DNA of 64,000 nucleotides, from the NCBI GenBank assembly GCA_029782365.1, contig JAKOUW010000163.1, positions 62,001-126,000 of the forward strand. Reading direction: 5' to 3'. Below are positions 1 to 8,266 of this stretch, one piece after another. The translations under genes were made by a program, and so were the position numbers. Source of the DNA: Chloroflexota bacterium. GTDB lineage: Bacteria; Chloroflexota; Anaerolineae; Anaerolineales; UBA4823. Each line of letters opens with the position of its first letter. Positions within the stretch are counted from its first letter, which is position 1. Below the pieces are notes generated by a model. That model ran no database searches. It was not told the origin of the DNA and saw nothing but the letters and a program-made list of their open reading frames with translations.

Positions 1-264
1 CACCCAGACGGCACGAATCTGACTGGATTGGATTGTGCTGCGCGCCAGGGCATTGCGCGCCGCTTCCATGGACATAGTAGCCACGTCTTCGTCCAGGCCT
101 GGCACTGCTTTCTCTTTGATCGGCACGCCGCCTTCGCCGCCGGTCCAGATGCGAGCAACTTCTTTGGCAGGCAGGCGGTAGCGCGGCACGTAAGCGCCGT
201 ACCCGGCAATGCCCACCGGGCGGTTGGGTTGGAGTAATAAATTCTGAGGTTCTAATGAGTCCAT
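1..264 (-). CDS. Hydroxymethylglutaryl-CoA synthase, archaeal type, N-terminal part
   Basis: The gene runs off the left edge, leaving 88 codons. The protein begins MDSLEPQ and then carries GIAGYGAYVPRYR near residue 18 and KAVPGLDEDVATMS near residue 53. These match the N-terminus of archaeal-type HMG-CoA synthases, which condense acetoacetyl-CoA with acetyl-CoA in the mevalonate pathway. The catalytic Cys lies beyond the edge, so activity cannot be checked. The start is the ATG at 264, with an AAAGG ribosome site about 8 nt upstream and a strong promoter at 292-320. HMG-CoA reductase, the next pathway enzyme, lies immediately upstream on the same strand, which supports the call. Confidence 0.88.
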   Translation of the reverse strand, partial: MDSLEPQNLLLQPNRPVGIAGYGAYVPRYRLPAKEVARIWTGGEGGVPIKEKAVPGLDEDVATMSMEAARNALARSTIQSSQIRAVWV

Positions 265-291
265 TGAAATTACCTTTGCATTTACAGGTTG

Positions 292-320
292 ATTGTAAAT
301 GATTTTTCTTTTTCTGTCAA
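292..320 (-). promoter_or_regulatory. Sigma-70-type promoter of HMG-CoA synthase
   Basis: On the minus strand, TTGACA (320-315) is followed after 17 nt by TACAAT (297-292), close to the full consensus. It gives HMG-CoA synthase its own start of transcription, independent of the reductase that ends at 346. Confidence 0.75.
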
Positions 321-345
321 TGAAATATACATGTTTTGTATAGAT

Positions 346-1653
346 TTATTGTACGTCAGCCGGTCCTTGCCAACTCTTCAAGATTGCTTCGGCGCGGTCA
401 ATGCGCACCGTCTTTTCTTCCACCAACTGGCGGGCCAGGCGCTCGATTTGCTCGCCAGCCGCGCCGGCGGCAATCGCCACCTGGCGAGCATGCAGGCTCA
501 TGTGTCCACGTTGGATGCCTTCGGTCGCCAGGGCGCGCAAGGCAGCCAGATTTTGAGCTAACCCAACTGAAACTACGATTTCGGCAAGCTGGTTGGCGCT
601 TTGAATGTTCATCAATTTCAGACAGGCCTTTGCGCCGGGATGAACTCGCGTTGCTCCGCCGACAACCCCCACGGCCATGGGCATCTCGAGCACACCTACC
701 AAATCACCCTGGGGATTCTGGCCCCACTGACTCAGAGAGGTGTACTGCCCACTGCGGGCGGCAAAGGCATGCGCGCCGGCTTCGACGGCGCGCCAGTCGT
801 TGCCGGTGGCGATCAGCACAGCATCCACGCCGTTCATAATGCCCTTGTTGTGCGTGGCGGCGCGATACGGGTCGGCTGCGGCGAATGCCCAGGCGGCGAT
901 GATGCCATCGCGCACCTCTTCTGCTTTGAATGAATCGAATGCCAGCGCCTGCAAAGGGATAGTGCAGCGGGTGCGCGCCAGCCGGCGGTCAGCCAGGTTG
1001 GAGAGAATGCGCAGGTGAACCCGCCCGCCAGTCAGGCTTTCGATGAGCGGCGCCAGGCGCTCGCAGGCGGTGTTGATGGCGTTGGCGCCCATGGCATCGC
1101 GCACGTCGTAGATGATGTGCACCACCATAAATGGGCCGATTGGCGATTGTTCGACCAGGCGTACCTCCAGGTCGCGCGGGCCGCCACCCAGACGCTGTAG
1201 GACGGGATCGATTTTCGATGCTTCAGCCAGCAGGGCGGATTTTTGTTCCAACACCGCCAGACGGGCGGCGGGCAGGTTTTCTACTCCCAACACCTGCATC
1301 TGGCCGATCATCTCGGGAGCGGTGGTGTGAGCACTGAAGCCGCCTCCCAGGCGGGCCAGCTTGGCCATGAAGGAGGCCCCGGCAACAATTGATGGCTCTT
1401 CGACAGCCATCGGCACCAGCACATCCTTCCCGTTCACCTGGAAGTTCAAGGCGAGACCCAGCGGCAGCGCAAATAAGCCGATCACGTTTTCGATCATGTG
1501 ATCGGCTTGTTCACCTGTCAGGCCTGCTGAGCCATCCAAGGCGGCCAATTCAATCTGAGACAAGTCAGTTTGGGCGGCCAACGCCTGGCGTCTTTCTGCC
1601 AGGCTGAGGTTGTAAAAACCGGGTATGCGGGCGCTGTGTTTCTTCTCTTCCAT
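346..1653 (-). CDS. mvaA: Hydroxymethylglutaryl-CoA reductase, class II (degradative type)
   Basis: The 435-residue protein converts HMG-CoA to or from mevalonate with NAD(P)H. Class II signatures are ENVIG at 55-59, VEEPS at 84-88, DAMGAN at 186-191, HNKGIMNG at 268-275, GND at 284-286 and GHMSLH at 383-388. The catalytic set Glu86, Lys270, Asp286 and His384 is complete and lies at a constant +3 offset from the Pseudomonas mevalonii residues. That offset supports the ATG at 1653, which also has a GGAG ribosome site 9 nt upstream. A longer reading from the GTG at 1779 would add 42 unconserved residues. The neighbour, HMG-CoA synthase, argues for a biosynthetic role, although class II enzymes were first described in mevalonate breakdown. 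Confidence 0.95.
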   Translation of the reverse strand: MEEKKHSARIPGFYNLSLAERRQALAAQTDLSQIELAALDGSAGLTGEQADHMIENVIGLFALPLGLALNFQVNGKDVLVPMAVEEPSIVAGASFMAKLARLGGGFSAHTTAPEMIGQMQVLGVENLPAARLAVLEQKSALLAEASKIDPVLQRLGGGPRDLEVRLVEQSPIGPFMVVHIIYDVRDAMGANAINTACERLAPLIESLTGGRVHLRILSNLADRRLARTRCTIPLQALAFDSFKAEEVRDGIIAAWAFAAADPYRAATHNKGIMNGVDAVLIATGNDWRAVEAGAHAFAARSGQYTSLSQWGQNPQGDLVGVLEMPMAVGVVGGATRVHPGAKACLKLMNIQSANQLAEIVVSVGLAQNLAALRALATEGIQRGHMSLHARQVAIAAGAAGEQIERLARQLVEEKTVRIDRAEAILKSWQGPADVQ

Positions 1654-1809
1654 GCTTGACATCTCCAAACTTCGTAACTTTAACCTGGGAAGGCTGGCAA
1701 AAGCTATCAAATCGGCTGAGAATGACGGGAGGACAGCCCGACCAGCCAGGGAGGTTAGAATGTCTGTGAATTTTGACACTCTTTGGTAAAATTATAACGT
1801 GGTGAGTTT

Positions 1810-3498
1810 ATGGTTACCTTAACGCGGGAAGAAATTGAGGCCCGGCTGGTTGCTTTGCATAATGCCAGCCTGGAGCTTGTCAGCAATCTCAGCCTGGATA
1901 CGGTGCTGCGCAGCATTATCACCCTGGCCTGCCAACAGGCCGGAGCGCGTTATGGCGCGCTGGGCGTGTTGAATGAAAGCGGCAAGTTGGAAGAGTTTCT
2001 ACCGGTTGGCATGACGCAGGAGGAAATCAGCCGGATGGACCACCCGCCGGTGGGCAAAGGTCTGATCGGCGCGCTGTACAAAGAGCGCCGCGCGATCCGC
2101 GTTCCGGATATGAGCCGCGACCCTCGCCGCGTCGGCTTTCCTGCCAACCACCCCCCGATGCGTTCCTTCCTGGGTGTACCCATCATGCTGGGCGATGCGC
2201 TGTTAGGCCAGATTTACCTGACCGAGAAGAAGCACTGGCATGAATTTACCGCCGACGATGAACGCGTGATCGAAACCTTAGCCGCCTATGCCGCCACCGC
2301 AATCACCAATGCCCGCCTGTATGAAGGGCTGGTGCAGCGCGACGTGGTGTTAGAACAACGCAACCATGACCTGGCGCTGCTCAACCAGATTTCAGCCGCA
2401 CTGGCTGGCACATCCGAGATCCCCGAGATTCTGCAGCTCACGCTGCAGCGCGTGATGAACTACATCTCCTTTGAGGCAGGCGAGATCTTTTTGCGCGATG
2501 AAGACAGCGATGAAATGCGTCTGTGCCTGCACCACAGCGAATCTGATGAATCCTTCTGGACGAAAGATTATTTTCTTCCCGGCGAAGGTTTTATCGGCCA
2601 GGTGGCGCAGACCGGGCGCTCATTCCAGTCGATTCTACCGCGAGATGAAGCGCGCTTTTTGCGCCAGGCGGTGACCGAAGCTGGTTTCCGCTCGATTGTG
2701 TGTATCCCTTTGTTCACCAGCGGGAACGTGATTGGCGTCATGTGCCTGGCCGCTCGCCAGGAGCGCTTGTTAGAGGAGCGTTCCATTAACCTGTTGACGT
2801 CCATCGGCACTCTGGCTGGCATGTCGATTGCCAACGCGCGCCTGAACCGCCAGACGCGGCGCCTGGCGATCTTGGAAGAGCGCGAACGCATTGGTATGGA
2901 TTTGCATGATGGCGTCATTCAATCCATTTACGGCGTGGGCCTGGTGTTGGAACTGGCGCGTGTCTCATTGACTGAAAACCCCACCGAAGCCCAGGAAAAA
3001 ATCGAACAGGCTATCCGGGGGTTGAACGGCACCATCCGCGATATTCGCACTTACATCCTCGACCTGCGCCCACGGCAGTTTACCGGAGGCAGCCTGATGG
3101 AGAGTCTGCACCGGTTGGTGGATGAATTTCGCGCCAACACCCAATGCGAGGTGGTCCTGATCGGCCCAGAAGATAATCCTCCCTCTCTGCCGCAGATATT
3201 TGCCGATGCCTTGTTTCATATCTGCCAGGAAGCCCTGGCAAACGCGGCTAAGCACGCCCATGCCCGCCAGGTGCGCATCCAACTTTGGACTGCCCCGGAG
3301 CGGGTTCTGTTAGAGATTTCGGACAACGGGCAGGGGTTTGACTTGCGTAAAATGAGCATCACCCTGGGACACGGCCTTTCGAACATGCATGTGCGGGCGC
3401 GCAAAGTGGGCGGCGATGTCGAAATTACCTCCGAGGAAGGCCGCGGCACCAATGTGCTGGCCTGGGTCCCACTGCGCCGTGACGCCCTTTACCAGTAA
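1810..3498 (+). CDS. GAF-domain sensor histidine kinase, NarL-system type
   Basis: A 562-residue soluble kinase with two tandem GAF domains (about 20-160 and 185-340), a HisKA_3 dimerisation domain and a C-terminal HATPase. The phospho-acceptor is His366 in MDLHDG; the ATP lid shows DNGQGFD and GHGLSNM. No membrane segment is visible, so it should sense a cytoplasmic ligand or redox state. HisKA_3 kinases normally signal to LuxR/NarL-type response regulators, but none lies nearby, so the partner is unknown. It is divergent from HMG-CoA reductase; TATAAC at 1793-1798 lies 11 nt before the ATG and overlaps a minus-strand TATAAT, and there is no clear ribosome site. The rRNA methyltransferase start overlaps its 3' end. 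Confidence 0.93.
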   Translation: MVTLTREEIEARLVALHNASLELVSNLSLDTVLRSIITLACQQAGARYGALGVLNESGKLEEFLPVGMTQEEISRMDHPPVGKGLIGALYKERRAIRVPDMSRDPRRVGFPANHPPMRSFLGVPIMLGDALLGQIYLTEKKHWHEFTADDERVIETLAAYAATAITNARLYEGLVQRDVVLEQRNHDLALLNQISAALAGTSEIPEILQLTLQRVMNYISFEAGEIFLRDEDSDEMRLCLHHSESDESFWTKDYFLPGEGFIGQVAQTGRSFQSILPRDEARFLRQAVTEAGFRSIVCIPLFTSGNVIGVMCLAARQERLLEERSINLLTSIGTLAGMSIANARLNRQTRRLAILEERERIGMDLHDGVIQSIYGVGLVLELARVSLTENPTEAQEKIEQAIRGLNGTIRDIRTYILDLRPRQFTGGSLMESLHRLVDEFRANTQCEVVLIGPEDNPPSLPQIFADALFHICQEALANAAKHAHARQVRIQLWTAPERVLLEISDNGQGFDLRKMSITLGHGLSNMHVRARKVGGDVEITSEEGRGTNVLAWVPLRRDALYQ

Positions 3499-4288
3499 AA
3501 ACAACGCGCGTCTGAAGCAAATTCGGTCACTCTATCAGGCCAAAGGCCGCAAAGAGAGTGGTCTTTTTGTGGTGGAAGGTATCCGGCATGTCGGGGAGGC
3601 GCTGCAGGCCGGCGCGGCTGTTGAATATCTGTGCTATGCTCCAGATCAATTGGACAGCCCGTTTGCCCTGGAACTGGTGCGCCAGCAAGAAGCGCTTGGT
3701 CTGCCTTGCCTGGCGGTTTCCAACGAGACATTCGCCAGCCTGGCGAGCAAAGAAAATCCGCAAGGACTGCTGGCCGTGGTGCGGCAGGCAGAGCACCGCC
3801 TGGATCAGCTCGACCGGGAGAATTTCCGCTGGGGGGTGGCCCTGGTTTCACCGCAGGATCCCGGCAATATTGGCACCATCTTGCGCACTATCGATGCAGT
3901 AGGAGCGAAGGGTCTGTTTCTGCTGGAGAACAGCGCCGATCCGTTTTCCCCAGCCTGCGTGCGTGCCAGTATGGGGGCATTGTTCTGGTATCCACTCGTG
4001 CGCGCCAGTTTTGCGGATTTTACTGCCTGGGCGCGCCGTCAAGGTTTTAAGTTGTATGGCACTTCGGCGCATGCCAGCCTGGATTACCGCCAGGCCGGAC
4101 TGTTCGCGCAGCCCTGCATCTTAGTATTGGGCAGCGAGCAAAAAGGCTTGAGCGCGGCGCAGATTGAGTCCTGCGATCTGGCGGTTTCGCTGCCGATGCG
4201 CGGGCGAGTGACCTCGCTTAACCTGGGTGTGGCAGCCGGGGTTGTGTTGTACGCCATGCTTGAGGATTTCGAGCGCCAGCAAAGCTGA
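3479..4288 (+). CDS. RNA 2'-O-methyltransferase, TrmH/SpoU family
   Basis: A 269-residue SPOUT methyltransferase that uses S-adenosylmethionine to methylate a ribose 2'-OH of rRNA or tRNA. The N-terminal part resembles the SpoU substrate-binding domain. The catalytic fold carries the three SpoU motifs: PQDPGNIGTILRT, LVLGSEQKGLS and LPMRGRVTSLNLGVA, the last two forming the cofactor knot. The GTG at 3479 is chosen because similarity begins right after it (NARLKQIRSL); it overlaps the kinase gene by 20 nt, implying co-translation. It is closest in architecture to RlmB/TrmH-like 23S rRNA enzymes, but the exact target base cannot be read from sequence. Confidence 0.9.
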   Translation: MTPFTSKNNARLKQIRSLYQAKGRKESGLFVVEGIRHVGEALQAGAAVEYLCYAPDQLDSPFALELVRQQEALGLPCLAVSNETFASLASKENPQGLLAVVRQAEHRLDQLDRENFRWGVALVSPQDPGNIGTILRTIDAVGAKGLFLLENSADPFSPACVRASMGALFWYPLVRASFADFTAWARRQGFKLYGTSAHASLDYRQAGLFAQPCILVLGSEQKGLSAAQIESCDLAVSLPMRGRVTSLNLGVAAGVVLYAMLEDFERQQS

Positions 4289-5044
4289 TCAGCGGGCGGT
4301 ATTGCCACCATCGACGACCAGCATACTGCCGGTGAGATAACTAGAATCGTCGCTGGCCAGGAACAACACCGCCCTGGCAATTTCATCCACTTCTGCCACG
4401 CGGCCGAGCGGCAGGTTTTCATCCAGGCGCGCCTGGGCAGGATCGACCGCACCCGAACTGCGGTAATAGCCGTCTTTTGACCAGCGTTCAACGAATGTGT
4501 CGCCTGGGCAAACGGCGTTGACCCGGATGCCTTGGCGGGCATGGTCGAGGGCCATGGCGCGCGTCATCTGCACTACAGCGCCCTTGGAAGTGCAGTAAGC
4601 CAGGGCGTTTGATGCGCCGACCAGGCCCCAGTCTGAAGCGTTATTGATGATCACACCCTTGCCCTGGCGGCGAAAAAAAGGGATCACCAGGCGTGACATA
4701 CGCCAGACTGCAGTGACATTGATATCCAGCGTCTCTTGCCAGTCTGCTTCGCTGGTCGTCTCAGCCGTGCCTTCCAAAACCACGCCGGCGTTGTTGAACA
4801 AAATATCCACCCGGCCGTAAACCGCTGCGGTTTGCTCCACACACCGGATGCAGTCCTCTTGGCGCCGGTGATCGGCCTGGATATACAGCGCCTCAATTTG
4901 AGCGGCATTGGAATGGCCCAAACCGGGTCGCCGTCCGGTGATCACCACGCGAGCGCCTTCAGCAGAAAACAGGCGGGCGACGCCCCACCCAATACCTGAA
5001 GTCCCGCCGGTAATAATCGCTACCCGATCCTTTAGTTTTTTCAT
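4289..5044 (-). CDS. Short-chain dehydrogenase/reductase (SDR, classical type)
   Basis: A 251-residue NAD(P)-dependent oxidoreductase with the Rossmann motif TGGTSGIG at 12-19, NNAG at 84-87, and the catalytic Ser137, Tyr150 and Lys154 (YCTSK). The C-terminal SYLTGSMLVVDGG is typical of classical SDRs. The ATG at 5044 has AGGAG 8 nt upstream, so the in-frame upstream stretch is not coding. The substrate is unknown; sugar alcohols or 3-oxoacyl compounds are both plausible. It stands alone, convergent and abutting the methyltransferase gene with no gap, and divergent from the MFS gene. Confidence 0.93.
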   Translation of the reverse strand: MKKLKDRVAIITGGTSGIGWGVARLFSAEGARVVITGRRPGLGHSNAAQIEALYIQADHRRQEDCIRCVEQTAAVYGRVDILFNNAGVVLEGTAETTSEADWQETLDINVTAVWRMSRLVIPFFRRQGKGVIINNASDWGLVGASNALAYCTSKGAVVQMTRAMALDHARQGIRVNAVCPGDTFVERWSKDGYYRSSGAVDPAQARLDENLPLGRVAEVDEIARAVLFLASDDSSYLTGSMLVVDGGNTAR

Positions 5045-5183
5045 TGTTTTACTCCTGGCAACAATTATAAGATACGCCTCAGCGTAGCCTTTTGGTAAGA
5101 ATTGGTTGAAATGCATGCTGGAATGAAACTCGAAAATAAATTTAATAAAATCAAACTTATTTTTAAATAAATTGAATTCATTA

Positions 5184-5211
5184 TTGACAATTTTAAAAAT
5201 GATTATATAAT
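5184..5211 (+). promoter_or_regulatory. Full-consensus sigma-70 promoter of the MFS gene
   Basis: TTGACA at 5184-5189, a 16-nt spacer and TATAAT at 5206-5211. Both hexamers match the consensus exactly. The surrounding 5117-5245 stretch is much richer in A and T than the genes on either side. Confidence 0.8.
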
Positions 5212-5245
5212 TTATTTATTATCTTTTTGGAAATGGAGCGATGGC

Positions 5246-6502
5246 ATGGAATCAGTAGATATAACGGTTACCAAGAAATGGAAATCGCCTTTCTTTACGA
5301 TTTGGACGGGCCAGGCTTTTTCGTTGTTTGGCAGCACGCTGGTGCAGTTCGCACTGATCTGGTATCTGACCAAGACCACCGGTTCGGGGATGGTGCTGGC
5401 GATTGCCTCAATTGTTGGCCTGCTGCCGCAGGTGCTGCTGGGCCCGCTGGCCGGGGCGCTTGTCGATCGCTGGAACCGCCGCCTGACGATGATCGTAGCG
5501 GACAGCGTGGTGGCGCTGGCAACCCTCTTGCTGGCCGGCCTTTTCAGCCTGGGCGTAGTCAAACCCTGGCACATCTTCACTCTACTATTCGTCCGTTCTT
5601 TGGCCGGTACATTCCATTGGGTGGCGATGCAAACTTCGACTTCATTGATGGTGCCCAGGGAGCACCTGGCGCGCATCCAGGGATTGAATTCCATGCTCGG
5701 CGGCAGCATGAATATCATCTCGGCTCCCCTTGGCGCGCTATTAATGGACTTCTTACCCATGCAGTCTGTCTTGATGATCGATGTCAGCACGGCATTGCTG
5801 GCAGTGCTGCCGTTGTTCTTTATTATGGTGCCTCAGCCGGCGCGTTCTATCGGAGCCAGCGCCGCAAATAATATTTGGGATGATTTAACAGCAGGCTTTC
5901 AATATGTGTTATCCTGGCCTGGTTTGCTGCTAATTTTGGGTATGGCCGTTGTAATCAACTTCTTGCTCACACCAGCCGCCTCATTGATGCCGTTATTGGT
6001 GCGCAGCCATTTCAATGGACAAGCGCTCCAATATGCCGGCCTGGAATCGGTCTTTGGCATTGGCGCTATCGCCGGTGGCCTTCTTTTGGGCGTGTGGGGC
6101 GGTTTCAAACGGCGCATCTATACCAGTATGCTGGGCTTGATGGGCATTGGCCTGGGCTCGCTGTTGATCGGCTTTGCGCCTGCCTGGGCGTATCCACTGG
6201 CCGTGGCGGGGATGTTCTTGTTCGGCCTCTCCAACCCGATCACCAACGGCCCGCTAATGGCGGTCATACAGGAATCGGTGAAACCTGAAATGCAAGGCCG
6301 TGTCTTCACTCTGATCAGCAGCGCGGCCGGTTTGATGTCCCCGCTTGGCCTGGCGATCGCAGGTCCTCTGGCGGATAACCTGGGTGTACAAACCTGGTTT
6401 GTATTGGGTGGTGTGATCACATTGCTAATGGGCATTGCAGGGCTGTTCGTGCCAGCCTTAATCAATTTCGAGCACCCGAAACAAGCTGAAATGACCGCCT
6501 GA
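5246..6502 (+). CDS. MFS efflux transporter (MFS_3 / macrolide-efflux-like)
   Basis: A 418-residue inner-membrane protein with about 12 hydrophobic segments. It belongs to the group of major facilitator exporters that includes MefA and EntS: the N-terminus has GQAFSLFGSTLVQFALIWYL, and loop 2-3 has LAGALVDRWNRR. Such proteins usually pump out drugs or siderophores in exchange for protons; the substrate here is unknown. The ATG at 5246 has GGAG 6 nt upstream. It is transcribed alone, from a full-consensus promoter, and ends at a bidirectional terminator. A second protein of the same family is encoded at 14311-15549. Confidence 0.9.
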   Translation: MESVDITVTKKWKSPFFTIWTGQAFSLFGSTLVQFALIWYLTKTTGSGMVLAIASIVGLLPQVLLGPLAGALVDRWNRRLTMIVADSVVALATLLLAGLFSLGVVKPWHIFTLLFVRSLAGTFHWVAMQTSTSLMVPREHLARIQGLNSMLGGSMNIISAPLGALLMDFLPMQSVLMIDVSTALLAVLPLFFIMVPQPARSIGASAANNIWDDLTAGFQYVLSWPGLLLILGMAVVINFLLTPAASLMPLLVRSHFNGQALQYAGLESVFGIGAIAGGLLLGVWGGFKRRIYTSMLGLMGIGLGSLLIGFAPAWAYPLAVAGMFLFGLSNPITNGPLMAVIQESVKPEMQGRVFTLISSAAGLMSPLGLAIAGPLADNLGVQTWFVLGGVITLLMGIAGLFVPALINFEHPKQAEMTA

Positions 6503-6509
6503 CTTTGGC

Positions 6510-6555
6510 AGAATCAATAACGAGCCGCGGAATTGAGCGGCTCGTTATTGATTCT
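6510..6555. terminator. Bidirectional terminator between convergent genes
   Basis: A perfect 19-bp inverted repeat (6510-6528 with 6537-6555) with an 8-nt loop, lying between the convergent genes ending at 6502 and 6563. T-rich stretches flank it in both directions. Confidence 0.85.
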
Positions 6556-6562
6556 GTGCTCT

Positions 6563-6787
6563 TTACCACAAACCGCGCACGACGAGCAGCAAACCCAGTA
6601 TGGCGAGGGGAATGCCCAGTATAGCACCAACTACGGTGATGGTCAGAATCACGCCCACCAGCATAAAAACCAGTCCCAGGATAATCGCCACCAGGCGTCC
6701 GGTCAGGCCGACGATGTACGCGACCAGGTTCCAGATGGCCACAAAGGGCCACAGAAACCAGGGTATTTTCTTCATGTTAATTGTCAT
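6563..6787 (-). CDS. Small two-helix membrane protein
   Basis: A 74-residue protein with a short basic N-terminus (MTINMKKIPWFLW) and two long hydrophobic helices, rich in Ile, Val, Leu and Gly. The ATG at 6787 has a strong GGAGG site 5 nt upstream. I do not recognise a named family. The size, basic start and lack of polar residues suggest a small integral membrane protein of the bacterial envelope. It is a single-gene unit ending at the 6510-6555 terminator and divergent from the TPR/zinc-ribbon gene. Confidence 0.7.
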   Translation of the reverse strand: MTINMKKIPWFLWPFVAIWNLVAYIVGLTGRLVAIILGLVFMLVGVILTITVVGAILGIPLAILGLLLVVRGLW

Positions 6788-6871
6788 CTCAACCTCCAAG
6801 TCAATTTATAATATTCTACGCAAGAAATGAACACTGGTTGCGTGCGATGAAAGTATTCGCTGTGATGAATG

Positions 6872-6877
6872 TATAAT
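6872..6877 (+). promoter_or_regulatory. -10 box placed for leaderless transcription
   Basis: TATAAT lies exactly 6 nt before the ATG at 6884, and there is no ribosome binding site. Transcription would start at or next to the A of ATG. No good -35 hexamer is visible. Confidence 0.65.
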
Positions 6878-6883
6878 TAATCG

Positions 6884-8266
6884 ATGTCCTTCTCGAATTT
6901 TACAGAACGTGAATATGAAAGCCTCCTGCGTCAGGGAATTGCCATGGTGAAGGGGGGTAATCTGGCACAGGCCAGGCGGCTGCTGCTGCGGGCTGCCGAC
7001 CTGGCGCCCAATGATGCCCAGCCCTGGGTCTGGCTGTCTGCCACCACGACTGATAAGGAAGAGCAAAAAGCATTCCTGGCCAAAGCCGTGGGCATCGATC
7101 CGGCGAACGCCGCTGCTCGCCGCGGCCTGGCTGTGCTGACAGGCAAGATAAAACCGGAAGATCTGCGTTCGGAAGGCTCCGCTGTGGCGCCGCCGCCTGC
7201 CAGGCCTGATGAGTCTGCCAGCCAGGCCTACCGCTGCGAGAAGTGCGGCGGCTCGCTCGAATTTGATATCCGCCAGCAGAACCTGGTTTGCACCTCGTGT
7301 AAAACTGTGCGGACGGTGGTAAAGACCCCGGCGGCTGACCAGGCGGAACAACTCATGGATCCCGCTTTGATGGGTTCGTTGGCTCACCGCTGGCCGCAAG
7401 AATGGCAGCGAGTTACCTGCAGCCAGTGCGGCTCGGTGATCCTGCGTTCGCAGGGGCAGCAGTCGGATTGCTGTCCTTACTGCGCCTCGAACCGTCTGGT
7501 TATCGCCGAAAACCGCGCGGCGTGGATCATGCCGCAGGTGATCGGCGTGATGCAGATCGATGGCGAAGAAGCACAGCGCCGAGCGCGAGACTGGCTGGGC
7601 AAAGGTTGGCTGGCGCCGGACAGCCTGGGAGAGCAGGCCAGCAGGCTGCAGTTGCGTCCGGCCTACTTTCCATTCTGGACTTTTGACGGCACGCTCTTGT
7701 TCCCCTGGAACTGCGAAGTTAATGAAGGCAGCGAGCGCAGCCCGCGCTGGGTGCAGCGCAGCGGTGAAGAATTCGAGATGTTCGATGATATTTTGGTGCC
7801 TGGAATCAAGGCGATGCAGTTGAAAGAGCTGCAGAGCATTGAACCTTTTGGATTGAAAGAACTGCTCGCTTTTTCTACGGATTTTTTGCCAGGTTGGAAT
7901 GCGTTGATGTATGATTTCCCTATGGCTGAAGCCTCCCTGCGAGCACGTGAGAAAGTGGTTCTCCAGGCCCGGCGCGGTCTGTACAGCCGCATCGAACCGG
8001 GCCGTGAGAAACGCAATATTTCCTTCGGCGCAGGCAAGTGGAGCGATATGACCTATAAGCAAATCTTGCTGCCGCTTTGGGTGGGAGTTTACACGTATAG
8101 AGGAAAGTCGTACCGTCTGTTGGTCAACGGCCAAAATGGTAAAGTCGGAGGCACGAAGCCGGTAGACAACCTCAATTTGGCTCTGCTGATTCTCGTGGGC
8201 TTGGTTCTCCTGGCTGTGCTGGTTTTCTTAATCATGGTTTTTGTAAGGAGTGCAAATGCAGGTTGA
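6884..8266 (+). CDS. TPR and zinc-ribbon protein with C-terminal membrane anchor
   Basis: A 460-residue protein of unknown function. Residues 5-90 form tetratricopeptide-like helices (GIAMVKGGNLAQARRLLLRA and the following repeat). Two CxxC pairs follow at about 118-138 (CEKCGG, CTSC), and two more at about 181-206 (CSQCGS, CPYC), so one or two zinc ribbons are likely. A middle domain contains repeated aromatic and Pro residues (YFPFWTFDG, LLPLWVGVYTYRGK). The protein ends in a single hydrophobic helix (about 425-455) with a short tail, so it is probably tail-anchored. It looks like a scaffold or sensor rather than an enzyme. The esterase gene overlaps its stop codon by 11 nt. Confidence 0.82.
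   Translation: MSFSNFTEREYESLLRQGIAMVKGGNLAQARRLLLRAADLAPNDAQPWVWLSATTTDKEEQKAFLAKAVGIDPANAAARRGLAVLTGKIKPEDLRSEGSAVAPPPARPDESASQAYRCEKCGGSLEFDIRQQNLVCTSCKTVRTVVKTPAADQAEQLMDPALMGSLAHRWPQEWQRVTCSQCGSVILRSQGQQSDCCPYCASNRLVIAENRAAWIMPQVIGVMQIDGEEAQRRARDWLGKGWLAPDSLGEQASRLQLRPAYFPFWTFDGTLLFPWNCEVNEGSERSPRWVQRSGEEFEMFDDILVPGIKAMQLKELQSIEPFGLKELLAFSTDFLPGWNALMYDFPMAEASLRAREKVVLQARRGLYSRIEPGREKRNISFGAGKWSDMTYKQILLPLWVGVYTYRGKSYRLLVNGQNGKVGGTKPVDNLNLALLILVGLVLLAVLVFLIMVFVRSANAG

Noticed and set aside
1654-1779. An extended N-terminus for HMG-CoA reductase from the GTG at 1779
   Set aside because: The catalytic residues line up with the known enzyme only with the ATG at 1653, which has a ribosome site.
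6806-8134. A 442-codon open frame on the minus strand opposite the TPR/zinc-ribbon gene
   Set aside because: Its product has no family motif and is rich in Arg, His, Gln and Ala; the plus-strand frame has clear TPR and CxxC motifs and codon use like its neighbours.
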